From Herminiimonas contaminans (lineage in GTDB: Bacteria; Pseudomonadota; Gammaproteobacteria; Burkholderiales; Burkholderiaceae_D): DNA of 64,000 nucleotides. A model generated the notes under the pieces. It saw only the letters and a program-made list of their open reading frames with translations, was not told the origin of the DNA and searched no databases. Shown here piece after piece: positions 1 through 8,122 of the stretch. Where the stretch lies: assembly GCF_015645465.1 (NCBI RefSeq), contig NZ_JADOEL010000001.1, positions 124,001-188,000 on the forward strand. The letters run 5' to 3'. The translations under genes were made by a program, and so were the position numbers. How positions within the stretch are numbered: the first letter of the stretch is position 1; every line of letters begins with the position of its first letter.

Positions 1-205
1 AAAAGGCCAGTGACCAGGCGGCCGTCAGTTTACCGAAATGGTGATGCCAGAAAGCAGGCGTCAGCAAAGGGCAAAGTGCGATGGAGAGCAGTAGTCCAGC
101 AAAGGGTATCCCCCACAAAACTGACAGGCCGTTACCATTTAACTCTGCCGCGCCGCACAGGGCTGGGCTCAGGGCAAGCATGCCGACGAGGAAATTTGCG
201 CGCAT
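1..205 (-). CDS. CitMHS_2-type sodium:proton antiporter / citrate transporter, N-terminal part
   Basis: An open frame runs leftward off the window edge. It begins at ATG 205, which has a good Shine-Dalgarno (GGAG) about 8 bases before it; an in-frame ATG at 232 is a weaker alternative. The 68 visible residues start with a signal-like hydrophobic stretch, then LWGIPFAGLLLSIALCPLL, a membrane segment, and FWHHHFGK. This pattern resembles the N-terminus of the putative citrate transport family often named sodium:proton antiporter (PF16980). Only about the first eighth of such a protein is present, so transport substrate cannot be judged. The family call rests on recognised motif pattern, not on a search. 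Confidence 0.7.
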   Translation of the reverse strand, partial: MRANFLVGMLALSPALCGAAELNGNGLSVLWGIPFAGLLLSIALCPLLTPAFWHHHFGKLTAAWSLAF

Positions 206-368
206 GGGGACTCCGTATTGAGGGGATGCCATTTTAGCCCAGAAAAATCATGTCCACCCGGCAATCCCGGGCCAGGCTGCAGGCGTAGCGATCCGGAAAA
301 AACGCGCGCCGTGCCGCGACATAAGACGCTCAACGCATTTGCTTATTCGGAATCGGTATAAGAGTGGT

Positions 369-397
369 TTGTGGGAAATAGCGATTTGCCTTAAAAT
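369..397 (+). promoter_or_regulatory. Candidate sigma-70 promoter for fdxA
   Basis: TTGTGG (369-374) and TAAAAT (392-397) are separated by 17 bases and lie about 97 bases before the fdxA start. The rest of the 206-493 interval shows no gene. The assignment is by eye only. Confidence 0.35.
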
Positions 398-493
398 ACA
401 ACGCTTTGCGGCTGCAATAAGGCGGGTCTTAAATACCTGCTGTCATGACCAGGCAGCCGATGCTTAATTCAAATATTTACAGTTAGGACTGGT

Positions 494-817
494 ATGACCC
501 ACGTAGTAACCGATTCCTGCATTCTTTGCCGTTACACAGACTGCGTAGATGTGTGTCCGGTTGATTGCTTCCGCGAAGGCCCGAATTTCCTGTCTATCGA
601 TCCGGATGAATGTATCGATTGCGCAGTATGCGTAGCTGAATGCCCTGTCAACGCGATCTATGCAGAAGAAGATGTGCCGGCTGACCAGCAGCACTTCATC
701 CAGCTCAACGTCGAGTTGTCGCGCGCATGGCCATCGATCACCAAAACCAAACCACCTATGGCTGAAGCCGAAGAGTGGAAAGACAAAACAGACAAGCTGC
801 AGTATCTGGAACGCTAA
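494..817 (+). CDS. fdxA: 7Fe ferredoxin FdxA
   Basis: A 107-residue soluble electron carrier with one [3Fe-4S] and one [4Fe-4S] cluster. The N-terminal pattern [18 protein letters not shown] supplies Cys9, Cys17 and Cys21, and the second motif [12 protein letters not shown] follows at about residue 40. The C-terminal half ([13 protein letters not shown], and the ending KLQYLER) closely follows the long-tail seven-iron ferredoxins such as Azotobacter FdI. Length is as expected for the family. The gene is monocistronic: it has its own candidate promoter and a strong terminator just downstream. The redox partner cannot be told from context. Confidence 0.95.
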   Translation: MTHVVTDSCILCRYTDCVDVCPVDCFREGPNFLSIDPDECIDCAVCVAECPVNAIYAEEDVPADQQHFIQLNVELSRAWPSITKTKPPMAEAEEWKDKTDKLQYLER

Positions 818-837
818 GCTGCCGCTACCCGATAAAA

Positions 838-868
838 ACGCCCTCTGGTTCGCCACAGGGCGTTTTTT
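838..868 (+). terminator. Rho-independent terminator after fdxA
   Basis: Stem ACGCCCTCTGG / CCACAGGGCGT (one mismatch) with a TTCG loop, followed by six T residues. It lies 21 bases after the fdxA stop. Confidence 0.9.
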
Positions 869-1029
869 CTTGTGTGGCTTGGCAACAAAAATTATTGTCT
901 TGGCAACAACATAATGCTGCTTTACATCCGATAAACGTTGTTTAACGTAGAATAGTTATCAATGGTGCATTGCAATATAATGGCTTTGTCCCGACAATCA
1001 ATTGACCACTGTCAACGAAAGAAGTTTCT

Positions 1030-2265
1030 ATGCTTTATCAATTGCATGAGCTCAACCGCAGCCTGCTCAATCCGCTGATCCAATGGGCGGAAGCATCGTC
1101 CAAACTGTTTAGCGATCCCGTTTCCCCTTTGGCCTATACACCTTTTGCCCAGCCTATCGCGGCTGGTTACGAATTGATGTATCGCCTTGGCAAGGATTAC
1201 GAGAAGCCGCATTTCGGTATCAGCTCGGTCAGCGTCAAGGGCAAGGACGTCAAGATTATTGAAGAAGTGGCAGAAGAAAAATCCTTCTGCACGCTGCTGC
1301 ATTTCAAGAAGGATTTGAGCGCGAAGGCATTTGCCGCACTCAAGCAACCGACCATATTGCTGGTCGCACCATTGTCCGGCCACCACGCTACCTTGCTGCG
1401 CGATACCGTACGCAGCCTGCTGGTCGAGCATGATGTCTACATCACCGACTGGCGCGATGCGCGCATGGTGCCGCTGACTGAAGGCCCGTTCCATCTGCAC
1501 GATTACATCTATTACATCCAGGATTTCATCCGTCAACTCGGACCCAACCTGCATGTGATTTCGGTGTGCCAGCCTACCGTACCGGTACTGGCAGCGATTT
1601 CACTGATGGCGAGCGAGCGTGATCCGCACCTGCCCAAGTCGATGACCATGATGGGCGGCCCTATCGACCCGCGCAAATCGCCGACGCAAGTCAACAACCT
1701 CGCTACCGAGAAACCATATTCGTGGTTTGAGAACCAGGTCATACACAGCGTGCCTGCCAGCTATCCAGGCTTTGGCCGCAAGGTCTATCCGGGCTTCCTG
1801 CAGCACGCCGGCTTCATCGCGATGAATCCGGGTCGTCATGCACAAAGTCACTGGGACTTCTATATGCACTTGCGCGAAGGCGACAACGAATCAGCGGAAG
1901 AACATCGCAAGTTTTACGATGAGTACAACGCGGTGCTGGATATGCCTGCCGAGTACTACCTCGAAACCATCAAGACCGTGTTCCAGGAACACCGCTTGCC
2001 GCTAGGTACTTGGGAAGTGGAAGGCAAGCTGGTCAAGCCGCAAGATATCAAGACTGTTGCGCTGTTCACCATCGAAGGTGAGCGCGATGACATTTCCGGC
2101 CTGGGCCAGACCCATGCGGCGCAGGAATTGTGTTCGTCTATCCCCAAAGCCAACAAGCAGCAATTCACCGCACCGCAGTGTGGGCATTACGGTATTTTCT
2201 CGGGTCGCAAATGGCGCGAGATCATTTGCCCGCAAATTAGCGACTTTATTGCGAAGCATTCTTAA
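1030..2265 (+). CDS. phaZ: Intracellular polyhydroxyalkanoate depolymerase
   Basis: A 411-residue alpha/beta-hydrolase-like protein matching intracellular PHB depolymerases (Ralstonia PhaZ type) that mobilise storage polyester. The predicted nucleophile is Cys180 in VCQPTVPV, which replaces the usual lipase-box Ser. The acid is likely in GERDDISGLGQT, and the base His in QCGHYGIF. The N-terminus MLYQLHELNRSLLNPL is typical of the family, and there is no signal peptide, consistent with action on cytosolic granules. A TATAAT at 976-981 is a possible -10 element, but its -35 is poor. The gene stands alone, and no phaC or phasin gene is in the window. Confidence 0.92.
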   Translation: MLYQLHELNRSLLNPLIQWAEASSKLFSDPVSPLAYTPFAQPIAAGYELMYRLGKDYEKPHFGISSVSVKGKDVKIIEEVAEEKSFCTLLHFKKDLSAKAFAALKQPTILLVAPLSGHHATLLRDTVRSLLVEHDVYITDWRDARMVPLTEGPFHLHDYIYYIQDFIRQLGPNLHVISVCQPTVPVLAAISLMASERDPHLPKSMTMMGGPIDPRKSPTQVNNLATEKPYSWFENQVIHSVPASYPGFGRKVYPGFLQHAGFIAMNPGRHAQSHWDFYMHLREGDNESAEEHRKFYDEYNAVLDMPAEYYLETIKTVFQEHRLPLGTWEVEGKLVKPQDIKTVALFTIEGERDDISGLGQTHAAQELCSSIPKANKQQFTAPQCGHYGIFSGRKWREIICPQISDFIAKHS

Positions 2266-2270
2266 TTAGC

Positions 2271-2298
2271 GCAGCCCGAGGCAAAAAAATCGGGCTGC
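2271..2298 (+). terminator. Hairpin after phaZ
   Basis: Perfect 9-bp stem GCAGCCCGA / TCGGGCTGC around an A-rich 10-base loop, six bases past the phaZ stop. No T-run follows, so intrinsic termination is only probable. Confidence 0.45.
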
Positions 2299-2379
2299 AA
2301 ACCCCTTCCCGCCCTTTTCTATTTGGCGCAGTCGCCCGGATAAGACGATAATCTTGTTTTATCCCTTACACGACTTGCT

Positions 2380-3072
2380 GTGTCTCCACCTAGCCAAAAA
2401 TCGCTCGCCGATCAGCTTGAAGATCTGCTGCCCCAAACGCAATGTACGAAATGCGGCTATCCCGCATGCCGTCCGTATGCGGAAGCGATAGCCGACGGTA
2501 GCGCCAACTACAACCAATGCCCCCCTGGTGGTATCGAGGGTGTGGCGCGTATGGCGAAATTGCTCGGCAAGCCTGTCATCCCCATCAATCCGGTCAATGG
2601 CCATGAGCGCCCGCGCCCGGTCGCCGTCATCGACGAAAGCCTGTGCATAGGCTGCACGCTGTGCATACAGGCGTGTCCGGTGGATGCGATAGTCGGTGCT
2701 GCCAAACAAATGCACACCATCGTCAATGACCTGTGTACCGGCTGCGACCTGTGCGTCGCACCGTGCCCGGTCGATTGCATCGCAATGGTCGACGTCACCG
2801 CTGGCAGGACTGGCTGGGATGCATGGTCACAGGCGCAGGCTGACGACGCACGTGCACGCCACGATTTCCGCACGCAGCGCCTGAAGCGCGAAAAAGAAGA
2901 AAACGACGCACGGCTGGCCGCCAAGGCCGCCTCCAAACTGCAGGCCGTGCAAGCTGAAACCGCTATCTCGGAAGAAGAGCAAGCCGAACAGGCACGCAAG
3001 AAAGCCATCATCCAGGCCGCGATAGAACGCGCCCGCCTGAAAAAAGAACAAGCGGAAAAGGACGCCAAGTAA
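2380..3072 (+). CDS. rsxB: RsxB/RnfB-like iron-sulfur protein, soluble form
   Basis: A 230-residue ferredoxin-like protein with GTG start. The N-terminal motif [16 protein letters not shown] followed by a fourth Cys in NQCPPGG is the RnfB-specific [4Fe-4S] site. Two further [4Fe-4S] motifs follow: [15 protein letters not shown] and [15 protein letters not shown] (residues about 89-130). The last 90 residues form a Lys/Glu/Ala-rich charged tail, probably helical. Unlike classical RnfB there is no N-terminal membrane helix, and no other rnf/rsx subunit gene is nearby. It abuts nth with no gap. In E. coli the rsx operon also ends with nth, so the pairing is a known theme. Its redox partner here is unknown. 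Confidence 0.85.
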   Translation: MSPPSQKSLADQLEDLLPQTQCTKCGYPACRPYAEAIADGSANYNQCPPGGIEGVARMAKLLGKPVIPINPVNGHERPRPVAVIDESLCIGCTLCIQACPVDAIVGAAKQMHTIVNDLCTGCDLCVAPCPVDCIAMVDVTAGRTGWDAWSQAQADDARARHDFRTQRLKREKEENDARLAAKAASKLQAVQAETAISEEEQAEQARKKAIIQAAIERARLKKEQAEKDAK

Positions 3073-3723
3073 ATGAATGCAGAAAAACGACGCGAGATAT
3101 TTACCCGACTCCGCGCTGCCAATCCGCACCCGACTACCGAACTTGAATACCAAACCCCGTTCCAGTTACTGATCGCTGTACTGCTGTCGGCACAAGCCAC
3201 CGACGTCTCGGTCAACAAGGCGACGCGCAAACTGTATCCGCATGCAGGTACACCCAAGAAAATCTACGCGCTCGGCGTCGAAGGCCTGATCCCTTACATC
3301 CAGACCATAGGCTTGTATCGCACCAAGGCAAAGAACGTCATCGAAACCTGCCGCATCCTGATCGCTGAACATGGCGGTGAAGTGCCACGCACACGCGAAG
3401 CACTGGAGGCATTACCGGGGGTGGGTCGCAAGACTGCGAACGTGGTGATGAATACGGCTTTTGGTGAGCCGACCATCGCGGTCGATACACACATCTTCCG
3501 CGTCTCAAATCGTACCGGCCTGGCACCGGGCAAGAATGTCGACATCGTCGAGCAAAAGCTGATGAAATTTGTCGCGCCGGAATTCCAGCAGGATGCGCAC
3601 CACTGGCTCATCCTGCACGGACGCTACACCTGTATCGCCCGTACTCCGAAATGCTGGAATTGCGTGATTGCGGACTTGTGTGAATACAAGTCCAAGACAC
3701 CGCTGCCTGCCAAGGGCGTGTAA
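3073..3723 (+). CDS. nth: Endonuclease III
   Basis: A 216-residue base-excision-repair DNA glycosylase/AP lyase for oxidised pyrimidines. The helix-hairpin-helix LEALPGVGRKTANVVMN carries the catalytic Lys. The catalytic Asp is in VDTHIFRVSNR. The C-terminal [4Fe-4S] site has the family spacing C-x6-C-x2-C-x5-C (CIARTPKCWNCVIADLC). The ATG follows the rsxB stop codon directly, so translation is probably coupled. Length and all key residues are normal. Confidence 0.97.
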   Translation: MNAEKRREIFTRLRAANPHPTTELEYQTPFQLLIAVLLSAQATDVSVNKATRKLYPHAGTPKKIYALGVEGLIPYIQTIGLYRTKAKNVIETCRILIAEHGGEVPRTREALEALPGVGRKTANVVMNTAFGEPTIAVDTHIFRVSNRTGLAPGKNVDIVEQKLMKFVAPEFQQDAHHWLILHGRYTCIARTPKCWNCVIADLCEYKSKTPLPAKGV

Positions 3724-3744
3724 GCCCCTGGCTTTAATCCCTGC

Positions 3745-4329
3745 TTACAGCACGATCGCGCAAGCCGCTTCAAAGGTCAGGCGTGGCAAACGCGGTTTGA
3801 TTTTTTCGTGGTCGCCATAGCCGATGCTGCAAATAAAGTTGGCCTGTACTTTAGTACCGACGAAGAAAGCCTCGTTCACTTTCGCTGCATCAAAGCCCGA
3901 CATCGGACCGCAATCCAGGCCGATAGCGCGTGCTGCCATGATGAAGTAAGCACCCTGCAATGAAGAGTTACGGAAGGCGGTGTCCGCCGTCAGTTTTTCA
4001 TCTGCATTGAATAGCGATTGCGCATCCATGTGCGGGAACAATTGCGGCATCTTGCGCGGAAAGGCCATATCCATGCCGATGATGGCGGTGATAGGTGCGG
4101 TCAATACTTTCTGTACATTACCGCCAGAGACGCAGGCTGCCAGTTTTGCTTTGGCTTCCGGCGACTTGATGAAGGCGATACGGGCCGGTTGCGAATTCAT
4201 CGAGGTCGGCGCCCACTTCATCAATTCGTAGATCTCACGCAACTGACCATTGGTCACCGGTTTGTCGGTCCAGACGGTATTGGTATGGGCTTTGGTAAAG
4301 AGGGTATCGAGCGCTTCCTGGTTCAACAT
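3745..4329 (-). CDS. Malonic semialdehyde reductase RutE / HadB-like nitroreductase
   Basis: An FMN-dependent nitroreductase-superfamily protein of about 194 residues. Diagnostic stretches are LREIYELMKWAPTSMNSQPAR, TAFRNSSLQGAYFIMAARA, GLDCGPMSGFD and SIGYGD, close to E. coli RutE, which reduces malonic semialdehyde to 3-hydroxypropionate. I chose ATG 4329 because the RutE N-terminus aligns there; starts at 4341 or 4362 are possible. No other rut genes are present, so the physiological substrate is uncertain. It is convergent with nth. Confidence 0.85.
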   Translation of the reverse strand: MLNQEALDTLFTKAHTNTVWTDKPVTNGQLREIYELMKWAPTSMNSQPARIAFIKSPEAKAKLAACVSGGNVQKVLTAPITAIIGMDMAFPRKMPQLFPHMDAQSLFNADEKLTADTAFRNSSLQGAYFIMAARAIGLDCGPMSGFDAAKVNEAFFVGTKVQANFICSIGYGDHEKIKPRLPRLTFEAACAIVL

Positions 4330-4515
4330 GGCGACTTTCATTTTCAAAGTTTCAAAAGGCATGCCCTGACGGACTGCAATCAGGGCTAAATCGGTGACAA
4401 TAGCCGCTATGGTATCCGAAACCAGGCCAGCAGTTCAGCGCCAAGCCACGTACAATATCGGTCTGTGCCTAATGTCCGGCTCTTTTATGCAGCTTTTTAT
4501 GCAGCTTCTGAATCC

Positions 4516-4938
4516 ATGTTTACACCTTCACAACACGACGTACGTCGCTTTTTCTGCGAAACCTTCCGCAAGCAACGTGCGAATGAAATCCTCACTCCGC
4601 TGGAAGCTATCGCCCGTGACTGGATCATTCAGCACCCGGAATACGCGGATGCGTTGACAGACGTCGAAGCAGCACTGGCACAGGATTACACGGTGGAATC
4701 TGGCCAGGCCAATCCGTTCTTGCACCTGTCCATGCATTTATCGATCGCTGAACAGATTTCGATCGACCAGCCGCCCGGCATACGCGCCGCCTATACCGGA
4801 CTGGCGCGCCGCCTGGATTCCGAGCACGAAGCACACCATCACATCATGGAATGCCTGGGAGAAATGATTTGGACTTCGCAGCGCAGTGGTTTGCCGCCTG
4901 ACGGTGCAGCTTACATAGAATGCATCAAGCGCCGCTGA
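4516..4938 (+). CDS. DUF1841 family protein
   Basis: A 140-residue soluble protein matching the DUF1841 family, which is common in beta- and gammaproteobacteria and has no known function. Recognisable blocks are the N-terminal MFTPSQHDVRRFF, NPFLHLSMHLSIAEQ and HHHIMECLGEMIW. ATG 4516 is preferred over the in-frame ATG 4465 because the family begins with MF.PS. The gene is followed at once by a strong bidirectional terminator. Confidence 0.85.
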   Translation: MFTPSQHDVRRFFCETFRKQRANEILTPLEAIARDWIIQHPEYADALTDVEAALAQDYTVESGQANPFLHLSMHLSIAEQISIDQPPGIRAAYTGLARRLDSEHEAHHHIMECLGEMIWTSQRSGLPPDGAAYIECIKRR

Positions 4939-4954
4939 TCTATTGCGCCAGACA

Positions 4955-4985
4955 TAAAAAAGCCACGCTCAGCGTGGCTTTTTTA
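4955..4985. terminator. Bidirectional intrinsic terminator
   Basis: AAAAAAGCCACGCT and its complement AGCGTGGCTTTTTT form a long stem with A and T tracts on either side. It serves both DUF1841 (rightward) and the cytochrome pair (leftward). Confidence 0.93.
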
Positions 4986-5011
4986 TTGGATGATGAAACT
5001 TACCGTGGTGC

Positions 5012-5365
5012 TTACTTGCGCAGTACCAGATTGGTCGGCAGGCTGTGCAGATAAGCAGCGATGTTTTCGATATCCTGGCTCGACAACTGCTTGGCCAGTG
5101 GCTCCATGATTGGATTGCCGCGACCGTTCGATGCCTTGTTGCCGCGCTTGTACGACACCAGTGCGTGCTTCAGGTAATCCTTATGCTGGCCAGCCAAAAT
5201 CGGATAGGCAGGATCGATAGGGGTTTTGAAATCCGCACCGTGACAGGATGCGCAATTGAATTTGGTGACGGCTGCCTTGCCCGCATCGATTTTGCTCTCA
5301 GCCGATGCATGCACCGAAACAACTGCCGACAGGGAAAGAACCGCCAATGAGATGATTTTTTTCAT
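5012..5365 (-). CDS. Periplasmic monoheme cytochrome c
   Basis: A 117-residue protein with a signal peptide (MKKIISLAVLSLSAVVSVHASA) and a single haem motif CASCH near residue 38. The Met in NPIMEPLA is the likely distal ligand. The fold looks like one half of a cytochrome c4/c553. It lies 12 bases after the paralogous cytochrome gene and is surely co-transcribed. The terminal oxidase or dehydrogenase it serves is not in the window. Confidence 0.9.
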   Translation of the reverse strand: MKKIISLAVLSLSAVVSVHASAESKIDAGKAAVTKFNCASCHGADFKTPIDPAYPILAGQHKDYLKHALVSYKRGNKASNGRGNPIMEPLAKQLSSQDIENIAAYLHSLPTNLVLRK

Positions 5366-5377
5366 TTGTGGCTCCCC

Positions 5378-5698
5378 TTATTTCTGCTGCGAGTAGTACG
5401 CAGCAACGTCAGCGATGTCCTGATCCGACAAGCTCTCAGCGATGCCACGCATCGAAGGATGATTGCGATCACCCTTTTTATATGCATGCAGGGCTGCTGC
5501 TATGTATTTATCCGACTGTCCACCTATCATCGGAACTTGGTATACCTCAGGAAACGTCGCCTTGTATCCCGGGATGCCATGGCATCCGATACACATCGAC
5601 ACCTTGTTGGCACCCGCCTTAGCGTCACCAACGATTTCCGCTGCGGTAGTGATGTTAGCCACACCCGCGAGCGCGAGAAGCGCAAATAGTTTTTTCAT
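5378..5698 (-). CDS. Periplasmic monoheme cytochrome c
   Basis: A 106-residue protein with signal peptide (MKKLFALLALAGVANITTAA), haem motif CIGCHGIPGY and a probable Met ligand in HPSMRGIAESL. It resembles its downstream neighbour: both contain Y-K-x-G (SYKRGN / AYKKGD) and a closing helix S-x-Q-D-I-x-x-x-A-A-Y. The pair probably arose by duplication. Together they resemble a dihaem cytochrome c4 split into two genes, which is an inference from size and motifs. Confidence 0.9.
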   Translation of the reverse strand: MKKLFALLALAGVANITTAAEIVGDAKAGANKVSMCIGCHGIPGYKATFPEVYQVPMIGGQSDKYIAAALHAYKKGDRNHPSMRGIAESLSDQDIADVAAYYSQQK

Positions 5699-5869
5699 GA
5701 TAGCTATGGGTAAGTGAGACGAAACCTGCGGGTGGCGTGGCTGCGGACAGCTTTTTATATAGTGAAATTATTACTTCGCCACACCAAAACCGCTCGATTC
5801 TACCCCAAGACTATCGGAGCGTCCACGCTCAATTCCCGGAGCGTGGACAGTATCCGACAAAGCACTCCC

Positions 5870-8008
5870 TTACTCTTCGCGAGGCCGCGCCGGTGCTTGC
5901 TCTTCGTCTTCTTCGACGTCGTTTTCAAGCGCTGCGGCAGGGGCTGCCGCCTCCGGCTGGGTCGGCCAGAAGAAGATATATGGTGTCAGGGTGAAGCGTC
6001 GCAACATGGCACGGAAAACCAGGCGACGCACCCGTTTCGGCACGTCACGCGCACGCAATGCCAGTGTCAGAGCACAGCCAAATGCCACACCGACGTTGAG
6101 CAAACCGATGGCAACGATACCGACGCAAGCCAGCCAGAATTCCGGCGTCGCCATCACGTGCCAGCCCAGCGTAGTCACCGCCGCCGCCAGCGTCGCAGTC
6201 GACAGCGTTACGTGGCGTACATCCAGCGGCAATCCAAAGAAATGCGCGATCACTGGCACCATGCCGAGCAAGATAGCGAGCGACACGTTGGCGACGATAC
6301 CGGAGATATTGTGCTCCAGCCATTCCGCCCAGCGTTGCGCCCGGTTCGCACCCAGTGCATGCACCAGGCGACGATGATGTGCGATGGACTCCTTCAGGCG
6401 ACGCAAGGCAAACCAGTTATCGGCAAAGCCGGAAATCAGGCTGGCGATCCACAGCAGGATGCCGGTGAAGGCCGCAAACAAAGGTGTGACGCCGACGAAA
6501 GACAGCGAAGCTATGCTGGCATGTGCCTTCTCTGCGCTCATCACCGGTTTGCCGGTCAGGTACAGGAAGGCAAACGAGAGCGCGACGATAACAGGTGCAA
6601 CCGCCATCAAGTTACCAAATACAGCAGCAGCTTGTGAACGCAGCAAGGCCGCAATCTTGGCCAGCAACTCGCGCAAGCCCTCTACCGTTTCCAGCTCGCC
6701 CATCTGCGCTGCCAGCGCCGGTGCCGTCACAGCCGGTTGCTTGGTCGCCAGCACGCCGCCAATCGCGGTGATGAGCAAAAAGCTCACTGCATAATTAATG
6801 GAAAGAAAGGCGCCTTCAAAGAATTGCGCCAGGCCGAGGCCGGTAATGCCGACTTTGGCCAGCGCGGTGAAGGCAGTGACAAAACCACCGAGCAAGGCGG
6901 CTTTCAACATCGCACGATATTCCTGGCGATCACTGGCGATGTAATGCTCGCCGTGGCTGGCATTGCGTTCAACCATCTTGCGCGCCAGCAGCGAGAAGCT
7001 GCGATTGACCAGTTCACGGATCGAGGAACGACGGTGGTGCGCCACGATCAGGTCGACCAGCACAGCCTGCACCTGACCCGAGCCCTCTTCCACGTGCGAG
7101 GTATTACGCAAATCCAGCAAGCGCGCGACACGCGTCAACTGTGCGCGCATGCGCTCAACGTTGTACACGAGGCCGACCGACACACCGTATTCATCCAGAT
7201 GCGCGTAGATCTTATCGGTCTGCGCCTGGCACACTGCAATCAGCATGCGCACGCTGCGCAGTGCACCTTCATCGCGTTCACTGGTCACCAGATAGTTTTC
7301 CAGTTCACGGCGCAAAGCCATGAATGGCGTAGCCAGCAAAGGCATGCGCGGTTCCAGGCGCTGCCGGAAGGCCGGACTGATACCGATGGAGATCACCATC
7401 GTCACCAGATACAACATCGCTTCATCGATCTGCTTGCGATAACCGTGCGCAATGCCGTCATCTGCACCCAGCTTCCACAGGCGCGACAGGGTCTGGGAAT
7501 CCAGTTCCAGCAACCAGTCGGCATCCGATTCATCCGGGAACATCGCGGTGAACAGGGTCGACAAATCATGCTGGTTCAGCGGCGGCGGCAGTATGTGCTT
7601 GACCACCCGCTCCGACAGTTCCGAGAAGAATGCCGATTCACGCGGCAAGCCGGTGGCAGAAAACAATTCGGGGCCGGTTGCTTCACGCAAAGTCTTGCGC
7701 AGGGTCGCTTGCACAATCTGGCGTACATCGCGATTTTCATCCAGCCAGTCCAGCATATAGCGTATGCGCAGGCTCTTGATACGGCTCCACTCGGCTTCGT
7801 CCAGCAAGGACACCTTGGGTTCGCGGCGTATCCAGTCGGCCAGGTCTATCATCCAGTTGGCACGCATTTGCCACGACGCATTCGGATCAGCGCGCCGCGC
7901 CAGTGCTTCGAACTGCTGCAGGTAGCGCGCATTGTCGGCGTGATGTTGCAAAGCGCCAGTACGGAATCTGCGCCACACTGCGAAGATTCTAAGGAAAGAG
8001 ATTTTCAT
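5870..8008 (-). CDS. 'Site-specific recombinase' (Gcr/SpecificRecomb) family membrane protein
   Basis: A 712-residue protein of the family labelled site-specific recombinase in databases (PF10136), named after the gonococcal crossover recombinase. I see a soluble N-terminal half of about 380 residues with no integrase-type Arg/His/Tyr or serine-recombinase signature. The C-terminal half has about six membrane segments, e.g. LLITAIGGVLA, VAPVIVALSFAFLYL, FAAFTGILLWIASL and FWLACVGIVAIGLLNVGVA. An acidic/Ala tail ends the protein. The membrane topology makes a recombinase role doubtful. The gene is divergent from the moxR gene. Confidence 0.85.
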   Translation of the reverse strand: MKISFLRIFAVWRRFRTGALQHHADNARYLQQFEALARRADPNASWQMRANWMIDLADWIRREPKVSLLDEAEWSRIKSLRIRYMLDWLDENRDVRQIVQATLRKTLREATGPELFSATGLPRESAFFSELSERVVKHILPPPLNQHDLSTLFTAMFPDESDADWLLELDSQTLSRLWKLGADDGIAHGYRKQIDEAMLYLVTMVISIGISPAFRQRLEPRMPLLATPFMALRRELENYLVTSERDEGALRSVRMLIAVCQAQTDKIYAHLDEYGVSVGLVYNVERMRAQLTRVARLLDLRNTSHVEEGSGQVQAVLVDLIVAHHRRSSIRELVNRSFSLLARKMVERNASHGEHYIASDRQEYRAMLKAALLGGFVTAFTALAKVGITGLGLAQFFEGAFLSINYAVSFLLITAIGGVLATKQPAVTAPALAAQMGELETVEGLRELLAKIAALLRSQAAAVFGNLMAVAPVIVALSFAFLYLTGKPVMSAEKAHASIASLSFVGVTPLFAAFTGILLWIASLISGFADNWFALRRLKESIAHHRRLVHALGANRAQRWAEWLEHNISGIVANVSLAILLGMVPVIAHFFGLPLDVRHVTLSTATLAAAVTTLGWHVMATPEFWLACVGIVAIGLLNVGVAFGCALTLALRARDVPKRVRRLVFRAMLRRFTLTPYIFFWPTQPEAAAPAAALENDVEEDEEQAPARPREE

Positions 8009-8122
8009 TATATTTATTGTAAGGAGAAGCTATGCTGAAGCGTAACAGCCATTATCGCCGCTGTGTATATAGCCAGCCTTCTCGCTTATACTCCGATTTC
8101 TTTTCATTTTAATGACACCGCC

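Noticed and set aside
10-237. Rightward 75-residue frame
   Set aside because: Opposite the well-formed transporter start on the minus strand; basic shadow composition.
5714-6637. Rightward 307-residue frame
   Set aside because: Mostly opposite the 'recombinase' gene and Arg/His/Gln-rich, with no domain.
6737-8038. Rightward 433-residue open frame
   Set aside because: Lies wholly opposite the membrane 'recombinase' gene. Its His/Gln/Arg-rich composition is that of an antisense shadow.
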